This document shows, piece by piece, positions 43,769 through 52,890 of a stretch of DNA of 64,000 nt. The stretch's first letter is position 1. Each line of letters opens with the position of its first letter. The stretch is from positions 1-64,000 of the forward strand of contig NZ_JACHBZ010000003.1 in NCBI RefSeq assembly GCF_014200575.1. The letters run 5' to 3'. The position numbers and the translations under genes are program-made. The DNA is from Mucilaginibacter saanensis (GTDB lineage Bacteria; Bacteroidota; Bacteroidia; Sphingobacteriales; Sphingobacteriaceae). A model generated the notes under the pieces. The model searched no databases. It saw only the letters and a program-made list of their open reading frames with translations, and was not told the DNA's origin.

Positions 43769-44428
43769 TTAAAAGTCATCGTCTTTGGCAGATTTCGACA
43801 ACGCGATTTTTGCATCCTCTATCGTGGATCTGGCGAAGCTGTCTAAATTATTAATCATTGAGAATTGTCCTTGTATCGCTTTTTTTCCGCCATACCCCAT
43901 TTCCCTATTAAATGCCATATTACCATTTTTAGCGTTGGTATTCCAGTCCTTTAATATTTTGTAACTGCTTTCAATTGTAAATGTTCGAGAGGGCGTCTGT
44001 AAATATGGCTGTGTTTCGAGGGTAAAACCGGCAATAACAATTCTATATTTTTCATCCTTAAAAGTGAAATGAAGGCTAAAATGCAAATAGTATATTATCG
44101 GATATTCCGATCCCCAAAGCTTATAGGTATAAGATTGCTCAGTTACGGCCTTTATAATTAGGCTACCGCCTTCTGCATCATCTAATTGAATCACATTCTT
44201 AGCAGAATTGAATACCAGAGCAGCCCAAACTTTGGCTCTTTTATAAAAATCGTTTTTCTTTACGCCGCTTACATTTCCTATATATCTATAAGTAATGATT
44301 CCGGAAGTATCGAGAGGTAGTTGAGCTAACTCTATAGTATCCTTTAAAAATTTTAACGAATCTTTTGTAGATTGGGCTTTAACAAATAAAGGAAATAAGA
44401 ATATTACAATCAATATACTTTTTTTCAT
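43769..44428 (-). CDS. Secreted DUF4468 (TBP-like fold) domain protein
   Basis: 219 aa with a signal peptide (KKSILIVIFLFPLFVKAQ), so exported. Residues ~40-140 resemble DUF4468: IITYRYIGNVSGVKKNDFYK, then AKVWAALVFNSAKNVIQLDD, EGGSLIIKA, and HFSLHFTFKDEKYRIVIAGF. The family is common in Bacteroidota and its function is not known. The C-terminal region ends SKSAKDDDF. It lies 53 bases downstream of the chimeric tape-measure gene on the same strand; whether they share a transcript is unclear because a small hairpin lies between them. Confidence 0.75.
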   Translation of the reverse strand: MKKSILIVIFLFPLFVKAQSTKDSLKFLKDTIELAQLPLDTSGIITYRYIGNVSGVKKNDFYKRAKVWAALVFNSAKNVIQLDDAEGGSLIIKAVTEQSYTYKLWGSEYPIIYYLHFSLHFTFKDEKYRIVIAGFTLETQPYLQTPSRTFTIESSYKILKDWNTNAKNGNMAFNREMGYGGKKAIQGQFSMINNLDSFARSTIEDAKIALSKSAKDDDF

Positions 44429-44480
44429 GTGAATTAAGGTTTATGCCTTAAACCTATGAAAATATATTATAATATTAAAA

Positions 44481-46991
44481 TCAAGCATTCGCTGCATTTC
44501 GCGAGTCCGCTACCTTTTTCTGATATTGTTCAAAGGTTCGGTTGTTAAAATCCCAGGGCTTTTTACTAAAATCATCAAAGCGTTGGGTCAGCTCGGCCAG
44601 TAATCGGTTGCTTTCGCTCATATCGATACTGTTGTTGATTACCTGGTTACCGTTTACAGATCCGGTGCCCGACACGGAACCGGTTAGCGCCTGGATGGCT
44701 GCATTGCTAAACACGCCCCCATTTTTTGCAACCTGGATTCCTTTATCCACTCCGGCCACATCAACAGCAGCACCATTGCGAAACATACTATTAAATAATA
44801 ATTGGTTGATCAACGCGCCATTATTTCGCCTGGTTTCTTTGCTCAGCACCATAAATGGCTCACCACCCTCCACATTGACAACCGTTCTGCCCGTTTTGGG
44901 ATCCACAACATTTAAACCACCGTTATCATGTGATGCTCCATCAAATATGCCGCCTTTTGCAGCTTTCTTACTACTTCCACTGGAAAGCTGAGTAATTGTT
45001 TGCGCAGCGATCGAAGCAATAGCAATCCCTTCCTGGACGTGCGCCATAGTTGAATATGCAGCAACCAAGGGTAATCCAATCGGGCCAAGAGCTGCAACGC
45101 TCTCGGTGAATTTAACTATAGCGGCCTCAGTGCTAATAACAACCTGCGCAACAGCTACGGCCTTGTCTACAATCAATGCGGCAACATAAAGTGCGCTGCG
45201 TTTATCAAGAATTGACTCTAAGAATTGAGCACCCGCTTGTAAAGTTGACATCTCCATTTGGGATATTTCTTTTTTTGCGGAGATGTATGCTTTATCTTGA
45301 ATGGTTTTTTGTTGAGCTGCCCGATTATTTTCCTTAATAGCATTATCGGCAATTGTTTTGTCAAGCTTGCCGGTATCCTTCCCATACACCGCATAAAGCG
45401 CCTTCATATCTTGCAAATGCTTTTGCTCCAGCTCAAATGCTTTTTGCGCGTAGATTTCTTTTATATTCAGGCGCTGCGCTTCCACCAAGGCGGGGTTATC
45501 GCCTTTAATTCCGGTTAAAGCTTTGTTTTGCTGCTTATCCAGTTCGGACTGCCCTTCACCGTAAATACTGTCAATCCGACCGGAAGCACCCTTTAACTCA
45601 TCATCGTTTTCTTTTTGATCACGCTCATCGGCTTTCTTGTTAAAATCATTTGTAGCTGTGTTTTTAGCTAATTTCTCCTCACCAGGGATAGCGTTTAACC
45701 GGCTGGTTAATTCCTTCCGTATGGCAGCTGTAGTGTGCGGATCCTTCATCAACTTATTGATGTTGGCAATAATCTTCTGGTATTTATCTTGGATAACCTG
45801 CAGTTGCGCATCCAGATCATCAACGGTGCCTTTACGAGCGCCCTCAGCCAGCTGATTCATAGAATTGCGCATTTCCTGCAATTGTTTATTGTATTCCTCC
45901 AGCTTTTTGGCGGCAAGCTCTCGCGCGCGCTGCTCCTTAGCCAACGTCTCGGCAGACTTACCAGATTGCGGCCCCGTTAACGCATCGATCTGATCCATAG
46001 TAGCCGGAACTGCTTTTAACACCGATGGATCATTCGGGCCGTCCTTTAACTCCTGATTGGCTTTTTTTAATAGATCGATCATCTTAATATATTCTGCTGA
46101 TCCTTTTTTAGTGTTATCCAGTACTGCATTCAGTGTTTTAACTTTTACGCTCAATGCATCCAACAGATCTGCGCCGGGTATGGTATCATTATAACCTGAG
46201 CTTGCCTTGAATTTAGTAAGGTCATCAGTCAATTTTTTTACCTGGTCATGGCTATCTTTTTGCTTTTGCGTAGTTGATACCAGGGCATTGCCATAAACAT
46301 TTAAGCCCGATATCAGGTTGTCATACTTATTTGAGGCAAGTACATTGTTCAGATCGGTATTGCCCTTTGCCTGATCACGAATGGCGCTCAGCAAATTTTT
46401 GCGGATGTAGATGGCTTTCTCTTCCTCGGTATTACCCTGAATGGTAAACTTAATTCCATCCTCAGCCACCAGTTGCTGAATTTCGCCAATACGCATGATC
46501 AACTTTTGCTTCTGATCATAGGTTTCGTTTATCGCGTCGGCCTCTTCCTTGATCGCCTTGTCCAGCTTTTCGGCACGCGCCTGGTAAGCTATGCGCAATA
46601 CAAAGGCCTGGTTAATTTTCTCGAGGATAGGCAGCAACTCACTATTTTTAATCTTGTCGCTATCTATCTGGCTTAAATAACCCGGATACTGAGCTTTCAG
46701 ATCCTCTATGAGTTTGTGCCGGCCTCCGTTTAAATCCACACTTATCCAGTGTTTTGGGCTTAAGTTAAACGGTTTGTTGATGCCTTCATGTTCCCTAAGC
46801 TCATCAATAAGGTTTGGATCACATTTTAATGTACAACGATCAAATTTATTAAGATCGAACAAGCAGAACATCTTTTTACCAACATAAAATACAAGGATAG
46901 CCTGCGCATTCTTAAAGAAACCCTCGAACGGCATGCCTTCCCGGGTATCTGGGAATGACAGACAGAAATCTCTGAACTCTTCTACGTTCAT
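44481..46991 (-). CDS. Chimera: MmcQ/YjbR-like N-terminus joined to phage tail tape-measure-like protein
   Basis: 836 aa. Residues 1-~90 match the MmcQ/YjbR family (MNVEEFRDFCLSFPDTREGM, KMFCLFDLNKFDRCTLKCDP, FNLSPKHWISVDLNGG), a small DNA-binding-like domain usually ~115 residues long; the final helix is missing. From ~91 the protein changes to a long helical coiled-coil chain (LKAQYPGYLSQIDSDKIKNS, then NQAFVLRIAYQARAEKLDKA) and ends in a hydrophobic stretch with small-residue repeats (LGPIGLPLVAAYSTMAHVQE) and GEPFMVLSKETRRNNGALIN. That matches the C-terminal two thirds of Bacteroidota phage tail tape-measure proteins. No other tail genes remain nearby. I infer a deletion that joined a host gene to a prophage remnant; assembly error is the alternative. 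Confidence 0.72.
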   Translation of the reverse strand: MNVEEFRDFCLSFPDTREGMPFEGFFKNAQAILVFYVGKKMFCLFDLNKFDRCTLKCDPNLIDELREHEGINKPFNLSPKHWISVDLNGGRHKLIEDLKAQYPGYLSQIDSDKIKNSELLPILEKINQAFVLRIAYQARAEKLDKAIKEEADAINETYDQKQKLIMRIGEIQQLVAEDGIKFTIQGNTEEEKAIYIRKNLLSAIRDQAKGNTDLNNVLASNKYDNLISGLNVYGNALVSTTQKQKDSHDQVKKLTDDLTKFKASSGYNDTIPGADLLDALSVKVKTLNAVLDNTKKGSAEYIKMIDLLKKANQELKDGPNDPSVLKAVPATMDQIDALTGPQSGKSAETLAKEQRARELAAKKLEEYNKQLQEMRNSMNQLAEGARKGTVDDLDAQLQVIQDKYQKIIANINKLMKDPHTTAAIRKELTSRLNAIPGEEKLAKNTATNDFNKKADERDQKENDDELKGASGRIDSIYGEGQSELDKQQNKALTGIKGDNPALVEAQRLNIKEIYAQKAFELEQKHLQDMKALYAVYGKDTGKLDKTIADNAIKENNRAAQQKTIQDKAYISAKKEISQMEMSTLQAGAQFLESILDKRSALYVAALIVDKAVAVAQVVISTEAAIVKFTESVAALGPIGLPLVAAYSTMAHVQEGIAIASIAAQTITQLSSGSSKKAAKGGIFDGASHDNGGLNVVDPKTGRTVVNVEGGEPFMVLSKETRRNNGALINQLLFNSMFRNGAAVDVAGVDKGIQVAKNGGVFSNAAIQALTGSVSGTGSVNGNQVINNSIDMSESNRLLAELTQRFDDFSKKPWDFNNRTFEQYQKKVADSRNAANA

Positions 46992-47343
46992 ATAACAAAT
47001 GATTTAATATTTTAAACAAATACTGAACCGGTAAAGAGACGTGTTTTACGAATATAATAACAGCTTTGATATTGCTTCAACTTTGCATTTACTGAAAAAT
47101 TACGAAATTCCAAATTTTCGGTTCAATTCTAACCCGGTGCAGGCAAAATCTAAGCGATTGCTGAGCTTTATCTAACTCCGTATGAGTCTTATTTTATAAA
47201 TCCTTTCACTTTTAAATCTTGGATTATGGGCTCTATAAGCTGTAAAAAGATCTCTAAATATTGAAAGTATTCCCGCTCAGGGGTACAAAGCCTCGATTGA
47301 AAGACATCGGGGCTTTGTTGTTTTTAAGTATATCCGTAGATAC
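46992..47343. other. Gap with a rightward terminator-like hairpin
   Basis: The gap holds a 13-bp stem (47285-47297 with 47306-47318, ACAAAGCC/GGCTTTGT core) followed by TGTTGTTTTT, oriented to end rightward transcription although no rightward gene lies just upstream. On the minus strand an unstarted frame over ~47207-47300 encodes PEREYFQYLEIFLQLIEPII, possibly a fragment of a lost gene. Nothing else recognisable. Confidence 0.45.
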
Positions 47344-48234
47344 TTAAGAGTTAACCTCAAGCTTATATCCTTTGCCGCGTATAACAACAATGTTGACATT
47401 GGGATCAAGTTCCAATTTTTTTCTAAGTTTTGATATAAACATATCCAAACTGCGCCCCACAATAACACCTTCATCTTCCCATATCTCTTTTTGCAGCCTA
47501 CTTCTCTCTATAACCTCGTTAGGAGATAACGCGAAAATGCGCAGTACACGAATTTCAGTTCCGGTGAGGTCTATGGTCTTATTATTTATTATCAGCTGCT
47601 GTTTTGATGGATTAAACGAGACCGAGCCCAAAGTGAATATCTTGGTGCGCTCACCGTCCGATGGGGCGCTCCGTGGCATAACAGTTCTCAAAAATATAAA
47701 ACCGATAATTGCTAAAAATGACAGGCTACTCAAAAGATATCCATTCTTTGCAGTATTTATCCCAGTTGGTTTAAATTTAATATCAATACTGTAACGCGCT
47801 GTGGGCTGTACCCTTCCTCTACATGGCACAATATCATTTTTTTTATTTTTGGATATAGCGTATCCATAGGCTATGCCCGCCTTACCGCGGTTAAGCACAT
47901 TAACCACATAATCACTTGTAAGCGGGTCTTTACCTAACAGTCGCTTGATGGTATTCACCAAATCCTCCGGCTTAAAAGTAAGCTCTTTCTCAAAACTGAC
48001 CCGGTATTCATTTTCTGCGATCTTTTCTACCGGGAGTACCCTTGATGTGCTATCGCCCGATTGTAAGAGTAATTCATGCCCGATGTCGCGGAGCAGAACT
48101 TCCCTTCTGGCGATATCAAAATCGTCATTGCCGGCCATACTGAAAGCCGCGCAGATTAAACAGCCAAGCAAGAGTATTATCAATACGAACAGGTATTTGC
48201 GTTTCCCGGTGAGAAGCTTTCGGCTATCAAACAT
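47344..48234 (-). CDS. Membrane-anchored winged-helix regulator with C-terminal OmpR-type DNA-binding domain
   Basis: 296 aa. A first helix (residues ~14-34, YLFVLIILLLGCLICAAFS) leads to a periplasmic domain (~36-160). A second helix (~165-183, LLSSLSFLAIIGFIFL) leads to a cytoplasmic winged helix (~205-295: FNPSKQQLIINNKTIDLTGT, EIRVLRIFALSPNEVIERSR, DMFISKLRKKLELDPNVNIV, IRGKGYKLEV). ToxR-like proteins usually place this domain at the N-terminus; here the order is reversed, so signal would pass from periplasm through TM2 to the DNA-binding part. It is divergent from the secreted protein gene at 48418, its most likely target. Confidence 0.85.
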   Translation of the reverse strand: MFDSRKLLTGKRKYLFVLIILLLGCLICAAFSMAGNDDFDIARREVLLRDIGHELLLQSGDSTSRVLPVEKIAENEYRVSFEKELTFKPEDLVNTIKRLLGKDPLTSDYVVNVLNRGKAGIAYGYAISKNKKNDIVPCRGRVQPTARYSIDIKFKPTGINTAKNGYLLSSLSFLAIIGFIFLRTVMPRSAPSDGERTKIFTLGSVSFNPSKQQLIINNKTIDLTGTEIRVLRIFALSPNEVIERSRLQKEIWEDEGVIVGRSLDMFISKLRKKLELDPNVNIVVIRGKGYKLEVNS

Positions 48235-48309
48235 AGTATCTATATTTTATTTACATAAGTTTACATTTTAATTTACAATCCAAATTCCCTGTGTTGAAAG
48301 ATATCAAAG

Positions 48310-48317
48310 TAATTTTG
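48310..48317 (+). promoter_or_regulatory. Putative -7 element for the secreted protein at 48418
   Basis: TAATTTTG matches TAnnTTTG exactly and would give a leader of about 95 bases. A TTGGACCAA dyad follows directly (48318-48326), a possible regulator site. Confidence 0.4.
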
Positions 48318-48417
48318 TTGGACCAACTTTTATAAGGATATGAAAAATAAAAAAAACGCATCACACGAATCTGATTTATAAGCAGATAGATCTATGTTAA
48401 TTAAACCTACAAAAAAT

Positions 48418-48942
48418 ATGAAAAAAGTTATTTATGCGCTGATCTTACCGCTGGTTGTGTTGAGCGGACTGGTATTTGCTAATCGAGAAATCAAAAATGG
48501 ACCTTCTAAGAAGCTATCCCCAAAGCCACTGTCTGTTGCTGAAAGGAAAGCCGAATTGAAAAAATGGGAAGCATCCCCCGATGGTATAAAGTACAAAAAA
48601 TGGGAAGCTTCTACCGAAGGTAAAAAAGTGCATGCCAGTGCTGATAAAATAAGAAAACAGCTTAATACTTATACTAATATGGAAGCTGTTATAATTTCTC
48701 TTTCACGTCCGGCAGCATCACCAAGCGACTACTGTGTAGTAGTCAGGATTAACGGCGACGATTATCTTCTTAATAATGAGCCTCAGCAGTTACAAGGCCT
48801 GAAAGTTAACGACAAAATAATTATAAGAAGCCATAGCGCAGGGTGCGCGCCTAAATATCCCTATTTAATTATATGGGGCGACTACATAGAACGGGATGGT
48901 AAAATAGTTTATAAACGTGCCCCTCAAAAAGGCGGTTGCTGA
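48418..48942 (+). CDS. Small secreted protein of unknown function
   Basis: About 174 aa from ATG 48418 (MKKVIYALILPLVVLSGLVF), chosen because it starts the signal peptide; an in-frame ATG at 48394 adds eight residues. The mature part is lysine-rich with two KWEAS repeats (KKWEASPDGIKYKKWEASTE), then a beta-rich domain (SDYCVVVRINGDDYLLNNEP, LKVNDKIIIRSHSAGCAPKY) and a final Cys (KGGC). Three cysteines could form disulfides in the periplasm. No family recognised. Its regulator is probably the divergent membrane winged-helix protein. Confidence 0.7.
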   Translation: MKKVIYALILPLVVLSGLVFANREIKNGPSKKLSPKPLSVAERKAELKKWEASPDGIKYKKWEASTEGKKVHASADKIRKQLNTYTNMEAVIISLSRPAASPSDYCVVVRINGDDYLLNNEPQQLQGLKVNDKIIIRSHSAGCAPKYPYLIIWGDYIERDGKIVYKRAPQKGGC

Positions 48943-49514
48943 AAATCAAATAATTATAAGATACATTCACTATATCCTTTGTTGAACGTGGTATCAGGTA
49001 GGATTTGATAGATGTTCTCTTGTTCATTTTCCGATATAATCAAGTGCTTCACATAAGGCAGTAGTTGATTGCAGGGTAAATGAACTTGAAACTTTATAGA
49101 TAAAGTTCCTGCTTTATGAATGAATAAGCAATGTATGATTGAAACTACCTAACAGACTTAACAGAAGAAAAATTCACATCATTAATGAAGTTCTACCGGG
49201 CTATTAGTGGTTCAATCAAAAACGGTTAGGTACTTCAATCATCAAATAGAGTGGCTAATCGTTTCAGGTCATCTAAAAATTGGTTCGTGGGGACGTCGGG
49301 TTTGAGTACATCTGAAAGAAGAATAAAAGCCGGAAGTCAAGTACTTACAGCTTTTATTTTTACAATACATACAAAAACACATACACTATTCTGCTTTCTG
49401 GAATTTTCAAATCCAAATATCGGTCAATCGCATTGAGTTCAATATTTAAAGCATGCAGAATATCAATCATATTGATGACGATAACAAACCGGTTCTGATC
49501 TTTTAAAGGATATT
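48943..49514. other. Gap of about 570 bases with one terminator-like hairpin
   Basis: AATAAAAGC (49322-49330) pairs with GCTTTTATT (49350-49358), with further interior pairs, followed by T residues, so it could end rightward transcription from the secreted protein gene. An unstarted minus-strand frame (about 49358-49515) could encode NMIDILHALNIELNAIDRYL and may be a gene fragment. No complete gene or RNA recognised. Confidence 0.45.
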
Positions 49515-49976
49515 TTAAAAATTGATATTGTGCAGGTTTTTTATCTCAGCCATTACAAAGGTGCTGTGGGTGCTGCCGATACTTGCAACCGCCCCCAATT
49601 TATTAAATACAAAGTCCTGGTAGTGTTTCATGTCCTTAGCGAACACCTTGAGAATAAAATCATAATCCCCAGAAACATTGTAACATTCCACTACCTCATC
49701 GATGTTCGCAATATCTTCTACAAAGCTGTTCCCGATAGTCCTGTCATGTTGCTTGAGCTTGATATTGCAAAAAACGATAAATCCCTGACTGAATTTCTCA
49801 TGATTTAGCAAGGCAATATATTTTGTGATATACCCATTGTTTTCCAGCCGTTTGACGCGCTGCAATACTGGTGTTGGCGAAAGATTTACCTGTACAGCCA
49901 ACTCCTTAATCGTATGACTGGAATTATTCCCCAATATTTTTAAAAGTTGCAAATCTGTGTCATCTAACTCTTCCAT
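49515..49976 (-). CDS. Lrp/AsnC family transcriptional regulator
   Basis: 153 aa. Residues ~1-60 are the AsnC helix-turn-helix (LDDTDLQLLKILGNNSSHTI, then QVNLSPTPVLQRVKRLENNG). Residues ~70-150 are the RAM effector domain (VECYNVSGDYDFILKVFAKD). Members sense amino acids as octamers. It is divergent from the riboswitch-metE unit, with ~540 bases between the two starts, so it could add amino-acid control to metE; this is inference from position only. Confidence 0.9.
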   Translation of the reverse strand: MEELDDTDLQLLKILGNNSSHTIKELAVQVNLSPTPVLQRVKRLENNGYITKYIALLNHEKFSQGFIVFCNIKLKQHDRTIGNSFVEDIANIDEVVECYNVSGDYDFILKVFAKDMKHYQDFVFNKLGAVASIGSTHSTFVMAEIKNLHNINF

Positions 49977-50100
49977 AGCATAAAAATTTTTTTCCAGATT
50001 AAAATCAGGTTACAAAAAGTTAAATTAACTAATAATTTTACAAAAAATAGCTATTAAATTTTATTATCTATAAATAACAGTAAATTAATGCTATCATCTG

Positions 50101-50108
50101 TACTTTTG
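50101..50108 (+). promoter_or_regulatory. Putative -7 element for the riboswitch-metE transcript
   Basis: TACTTTTG is an exact TAnnTTTG match about 70 bases before the riboswitch core. The predicted leader is ~400 bases. Confidence 0.5.
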
Positions 50109-50177
50109 GTAGAATTTAGATTTATTGTAACATTAAAGTTCTTTATATATTTCACCAATCGGAAAAGGTTTTACTTA

Positions 50178-50322
50178 GCTGTAGGTTAATAGGGAACCGT
50201 GTGCAAATCACGGACTGTCGCGCAACTGTAAGTAACACAAAAAAGGTTTTCATCTATGAATATCCACTGCCGCAAGCGGGAAGGACGATGAAAATTGTTA
50301 CAAGTCAGGATACCTGCCTCTT
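50178..50322 (+). promoter_or_regulatory. Cobalamin riboswitch
   Basis: The conserved elements appear in order: GGTTAATAGGGAACCGTG (50183-50200) with the CGTG/CACG stem, GACTGTCGCGCAACTGTAAG (50213-50232), CCACTGCCGCAAGCGGGAAGG (50264-50284), and the B12 box AAGTCAGGATACCTGCCT (50302-50319). It binds an adenosyl- or methylcobalamin-type ligand and would switch off the downstream B12-independent methionine synthase when B12 is available. About 200 bases separate it from the metE ATG; a weak stem with a T-run near 50381-50445 could be its expression platform. Confidence 0.93.
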
Positions 50323-50519
50323 CCGCATTGACGATGCTTCCGCGATCAGAAGCTTAGGTCAGATTGATGCGTATTTAACAAGGTGCAAAACTCCTATATA
50401 AGGTGATGCTCTTTTGTTTGCATGCCCGTTTTTCTTCCCTTAGATTTTTTTCATATAGTATCCCGAAATAGTCCGGAACTTTTTACAATGATTATTAACC
50501 ATTTAAAAAGTTGAAAAAC

Positions 50520-52826
50520 ATGCAAACACAAAATCTGGGCTACCCGCGCATTGGTGCCCAAAGACAACTTAAAAAAGCCTGCGAACAGTATTGGGCCGGC
50601 AAAATTGACCTGGACGAACTGAATCAGGTTGCCCGTAAGCTAAAAGAAGAAAACTGGCAAACACAACTGGCTGCAGGTATCGATTTGATCCCTTGTAACG
50701 ATTTTAGTTTTTACGACCAAACATTAGACATGAGCCTGTTGCTGGGTGTGATCCCGCAGCGTTATGCAAAAGTGCTTGCCGAAGTAAAAACCAATAAAGA
50801 AACCGACCTTTACTTTGCAATGGCACGCGGGTATCAGAAAGATGGCCTGGATATCACCGCTATGGAAATGACCAAATGGCTGGATACCAATTACCATTAC
50901 CTGGTACCCGAGTTTACCGCTAAACAGGAGTTTAAAATATTTTCTGAAAAAGTATTTGCCGATTATAATGTTGCAAAACAAAATGTTGGTTTAAAAGCAA
51001 AGCCCGTATTATTAGGTCCCGTAAGTTATCTTTTGCTGGGCAAAGAAAAAGAACAGGGTTTTGAACGTATCGACTTGATTAAAAATCTGGTACCGGTATA
51101 CGTGGATATCATCAACCGTCTGAGACAACAAGGTGCAGAATGGATTCAGCTTGACGAGCCTTGCTTGGCGCTTGACCTGTCTAAAAAAGATAAAGAAGCA
51201 TTTGAATACGCTTACCGTGCTATTGCTAACCGCATTAGCGGCGTCAAATTACTGGTAGCAACTTATTTTGAAGCTTTGCTCGATAATACAACCTTGGCGG
51301 TAAACCTGCCGATTGCAGCTTTACATATTGATTTGGTGCGTGCTCCGGAGCAATTGGATGAAGTACTGGCCTTAATCCCGGCTCAACTCCAACTTTCACT
51401 GGGTGTAGTTGATGGCCGTAACGTTTGGAAAAACGATTATGAAAAATCATTGGCACTGATTAACAAAGCGGTAGCGAAATTAGGCACAGAAAGGGTGATT
51501 ATTGCACCGTCATGCTCGCTGCTGCACAGCCCTATTGATCTGGAGTTTGAAACCGAAATTGATCCGGAAATCAAAAACTGGATGGCTTTTGCTAAACAAA
51601 AGTTAACCGAAGTTAGTGAACTAAAACAGATAGTTGAAGGAAACGATGCTTTGCTGCAAGCCAATAAAATCGCCATTGAAAGCAGGAGATCATCACAAAA
51701 AGTACACAAACAAGTGGTGAAAGATCGTGTAGCAGCCATTACCGAAGCTGATGCAACACGCACTAGCGCCTTCCCGGTACGTCAGCAATTACACCGCGAA
51801 CGTTTCAATTTACCATCATTCCCAACAACTACCATCGGTTCGTTCCCGCAAACAGATGATATCCGTCAGTTGCGTTCAAAATTCAAAAAGGGTGATTTAA
51901 CGCTTGAGCAATATGAGCAGGCGATAGAACAGGCTACTATTGATGTAATCCGCTGGCAGGAAGAGCTGGGTATTGATGTACTGGTACACGGCGAATTTGA
52001 GCGTAACGACATGGTGGAATATTTCGGCGAGCAACTGGATGGATTCCTTTTTACTAAAAATGGCTGGGTTCAGAGCTATGGCAGCCGTTGCGTGAAGCCA
52101 CCGGTTATTTACGGTGACATAACGCGTCCGAAAGATATGACTGTGCGTTGGAGTAAATTTGCTGCTGCACAAACAGATAAACCAATGAAAGGCATGCTGA
52201 CCGGCCCGGTAACTATTCTGCAATGGTCATTCGTACGTGACGATCAGTCAAGGGATATTACTACTAAACAAATCGCTTTGGCTATCCGCGATGAAGTTGT
52301 GGCTTTAGAGTCTGCCGGTATTGGTATTGTTCAGATAGACGAGGCCGCTATCCGTGAAGGCCTGCCATTGCGTAAAGCTAAACGCTCGCATTATTTGGAT
52401 TGGGCAGTTGGTGCATTCCGGATCACGGCCGGTGGTGTTCAGGACAAAACACAGATCCATACCCACATGTGCTACAGCGAATTTAACGATATTATTGAAC
52501 AGATTGCCGGAATGGATGCTGATGTGATCACTATCGAAACTTCACGTTCTCAGATGGAGTTATTGCATGCATTTGCGCATTTTGAATATCCCAATGAGAT
52601 TGGCCCCGGTGTTTACGACATTCACTCTCCACGTGTGCCAGGTACAGAGGAAATGGTTACTCTTTTAACAAAAGCTGCTGCCCTGTTGCCTGCTCAAAAC
52701 CTATGGGTAAACCCGGATTGTGGTTTGAAAACCCGTAAATGGCCGGAAACTAAAGCAGCTCTGGAAAACATGGTTGCCGCCGCCAAAGAGGCCAGGGAAA
52801 AGATTAGCGTAGAAGGCGTTATTTAA
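50520..52826 (+). CDS. metE: Cobalamin-independent methionine synthase (5-methyltetrahydropteroyltriglutamate-homocysteine methyltransferase)
   Basis: About 768 aa from ATG 50520 ([20 protein letters not shown]); the in-frame TTG at 50511 is not needed. Two TIM barrels: N-terminal ~1-340 ([32 protein letters not shown]) and catalytic C-terminal ~425-768 ([67 protein letters not shown]). Zinc ligands are in [14 protein letters not shown] and [16 protein letters not shown]. It transfers methyl from polyglutamylated methyl-THF to homocysteine. Regulation by the upstream cobalamin riboswitch fits a cell that also has, or can import for, MetH. Confidence 0.97.
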   Translation: MQTQNLGYPRIGAQRQLKKACEQYWAGKIDLDELNQVARKLKEENWQTQLAAGIDLIPCNDFSFYDQTLDMSLLLGVIPQRYAKVLAEVKTNKETDLYFAMARGYQKDGLDITAMEMTKWLDTNYHYLVPEFTAKQEFKIFSEKVFADYNVAKQNVGLKAKPVLLGPVSYLLLGKEKEQGFERIDLIKNLVPVYVDIINRLRQQGAEWIQLDEPCLALDLSKKDKEAFEYAYRAIANRISGVKLLVATYFEALLDNTTLAVNLPIAALHIDLVRAPEQLDEVLALIPAQLQLSLGVVDGRNVWKNDYEKSLALINKAVAKLGTERVIIAPSCSLLHSPIDLEFETEIDPEIKNWMAFAKQKLTEVSELKQIVEGNDALLQANKIAIESRRSSQKVHKQVVKDRVAAITEADATRTSAFPVRQQLHRERFNLPSFPTTTIGSFPQTDDIRQLRSKFKKGDLTLEQYEQAIEQATIDVIRWQEELGIDVLVHGEFERNDMVEYFGEQLDGFLFTKNGWVQSYGSRCVKPPVIYGDITRPKDMTVRWSKFAAAQTDKPMKGMLTGPVTILQWSFVRDDQSRDITTKQIALAIRDEVVALESAGIGIVQIDEAAIREGLPLRKAKRSHYLDWAVGAFRITAGGVQDKTQIHTHMCYSEFNDIIEQIAGMDADVITIETSRSQMELLHAFAHFEYPNEIGPGVYDIHSPRVPGTEEMVTLLTKAAALLPAQNLWVNPDCGLKTRKWPETKAALENMVAAAKEAREKISVEGVI

Positions 52827-52845
52827 TTATTTATATCAAATCATA

Positions 52846-52875
52846 AAAACTGCGGACATTAGCGTCCGCAGTTTT
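52846..52875 (+). terminator. Terminator of metE
   Basis: A 12-bp stem AAAACTGCGGAC (52846-52857) pairs with GTCCGCAGTTTT (52864-52875), followed by TT. Confidence 0.88.
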
Positions 52876-52890
52876 TTCAATGAAAAATTA

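Noticed and set aside
47207..47300. Minus-strand unstarted frame encoding PEREYFQYLEIFLQLIEPII
   Set aside because: Looks protein-like but has no start and runs through a hairpin; recorded only in the gap note.
49251..49436. 61-codon plus-strand frame in the gap before the Lrp gene
   Set aside because: No promoter element or family features, and it contains a terminator-like hairpin.
49358..49515. Minus-strand unstarted frame encoding NMIDILHALNIELNAIDRYL
   Set aside because: It has no start codon and no recognised family; too short to call a gene fragment with confidence.
50201..50401. 66-codon frame inside the metE leader
   Set aside because: It overlaps the conserved cobalamin riboswitch, which explains the sequence.
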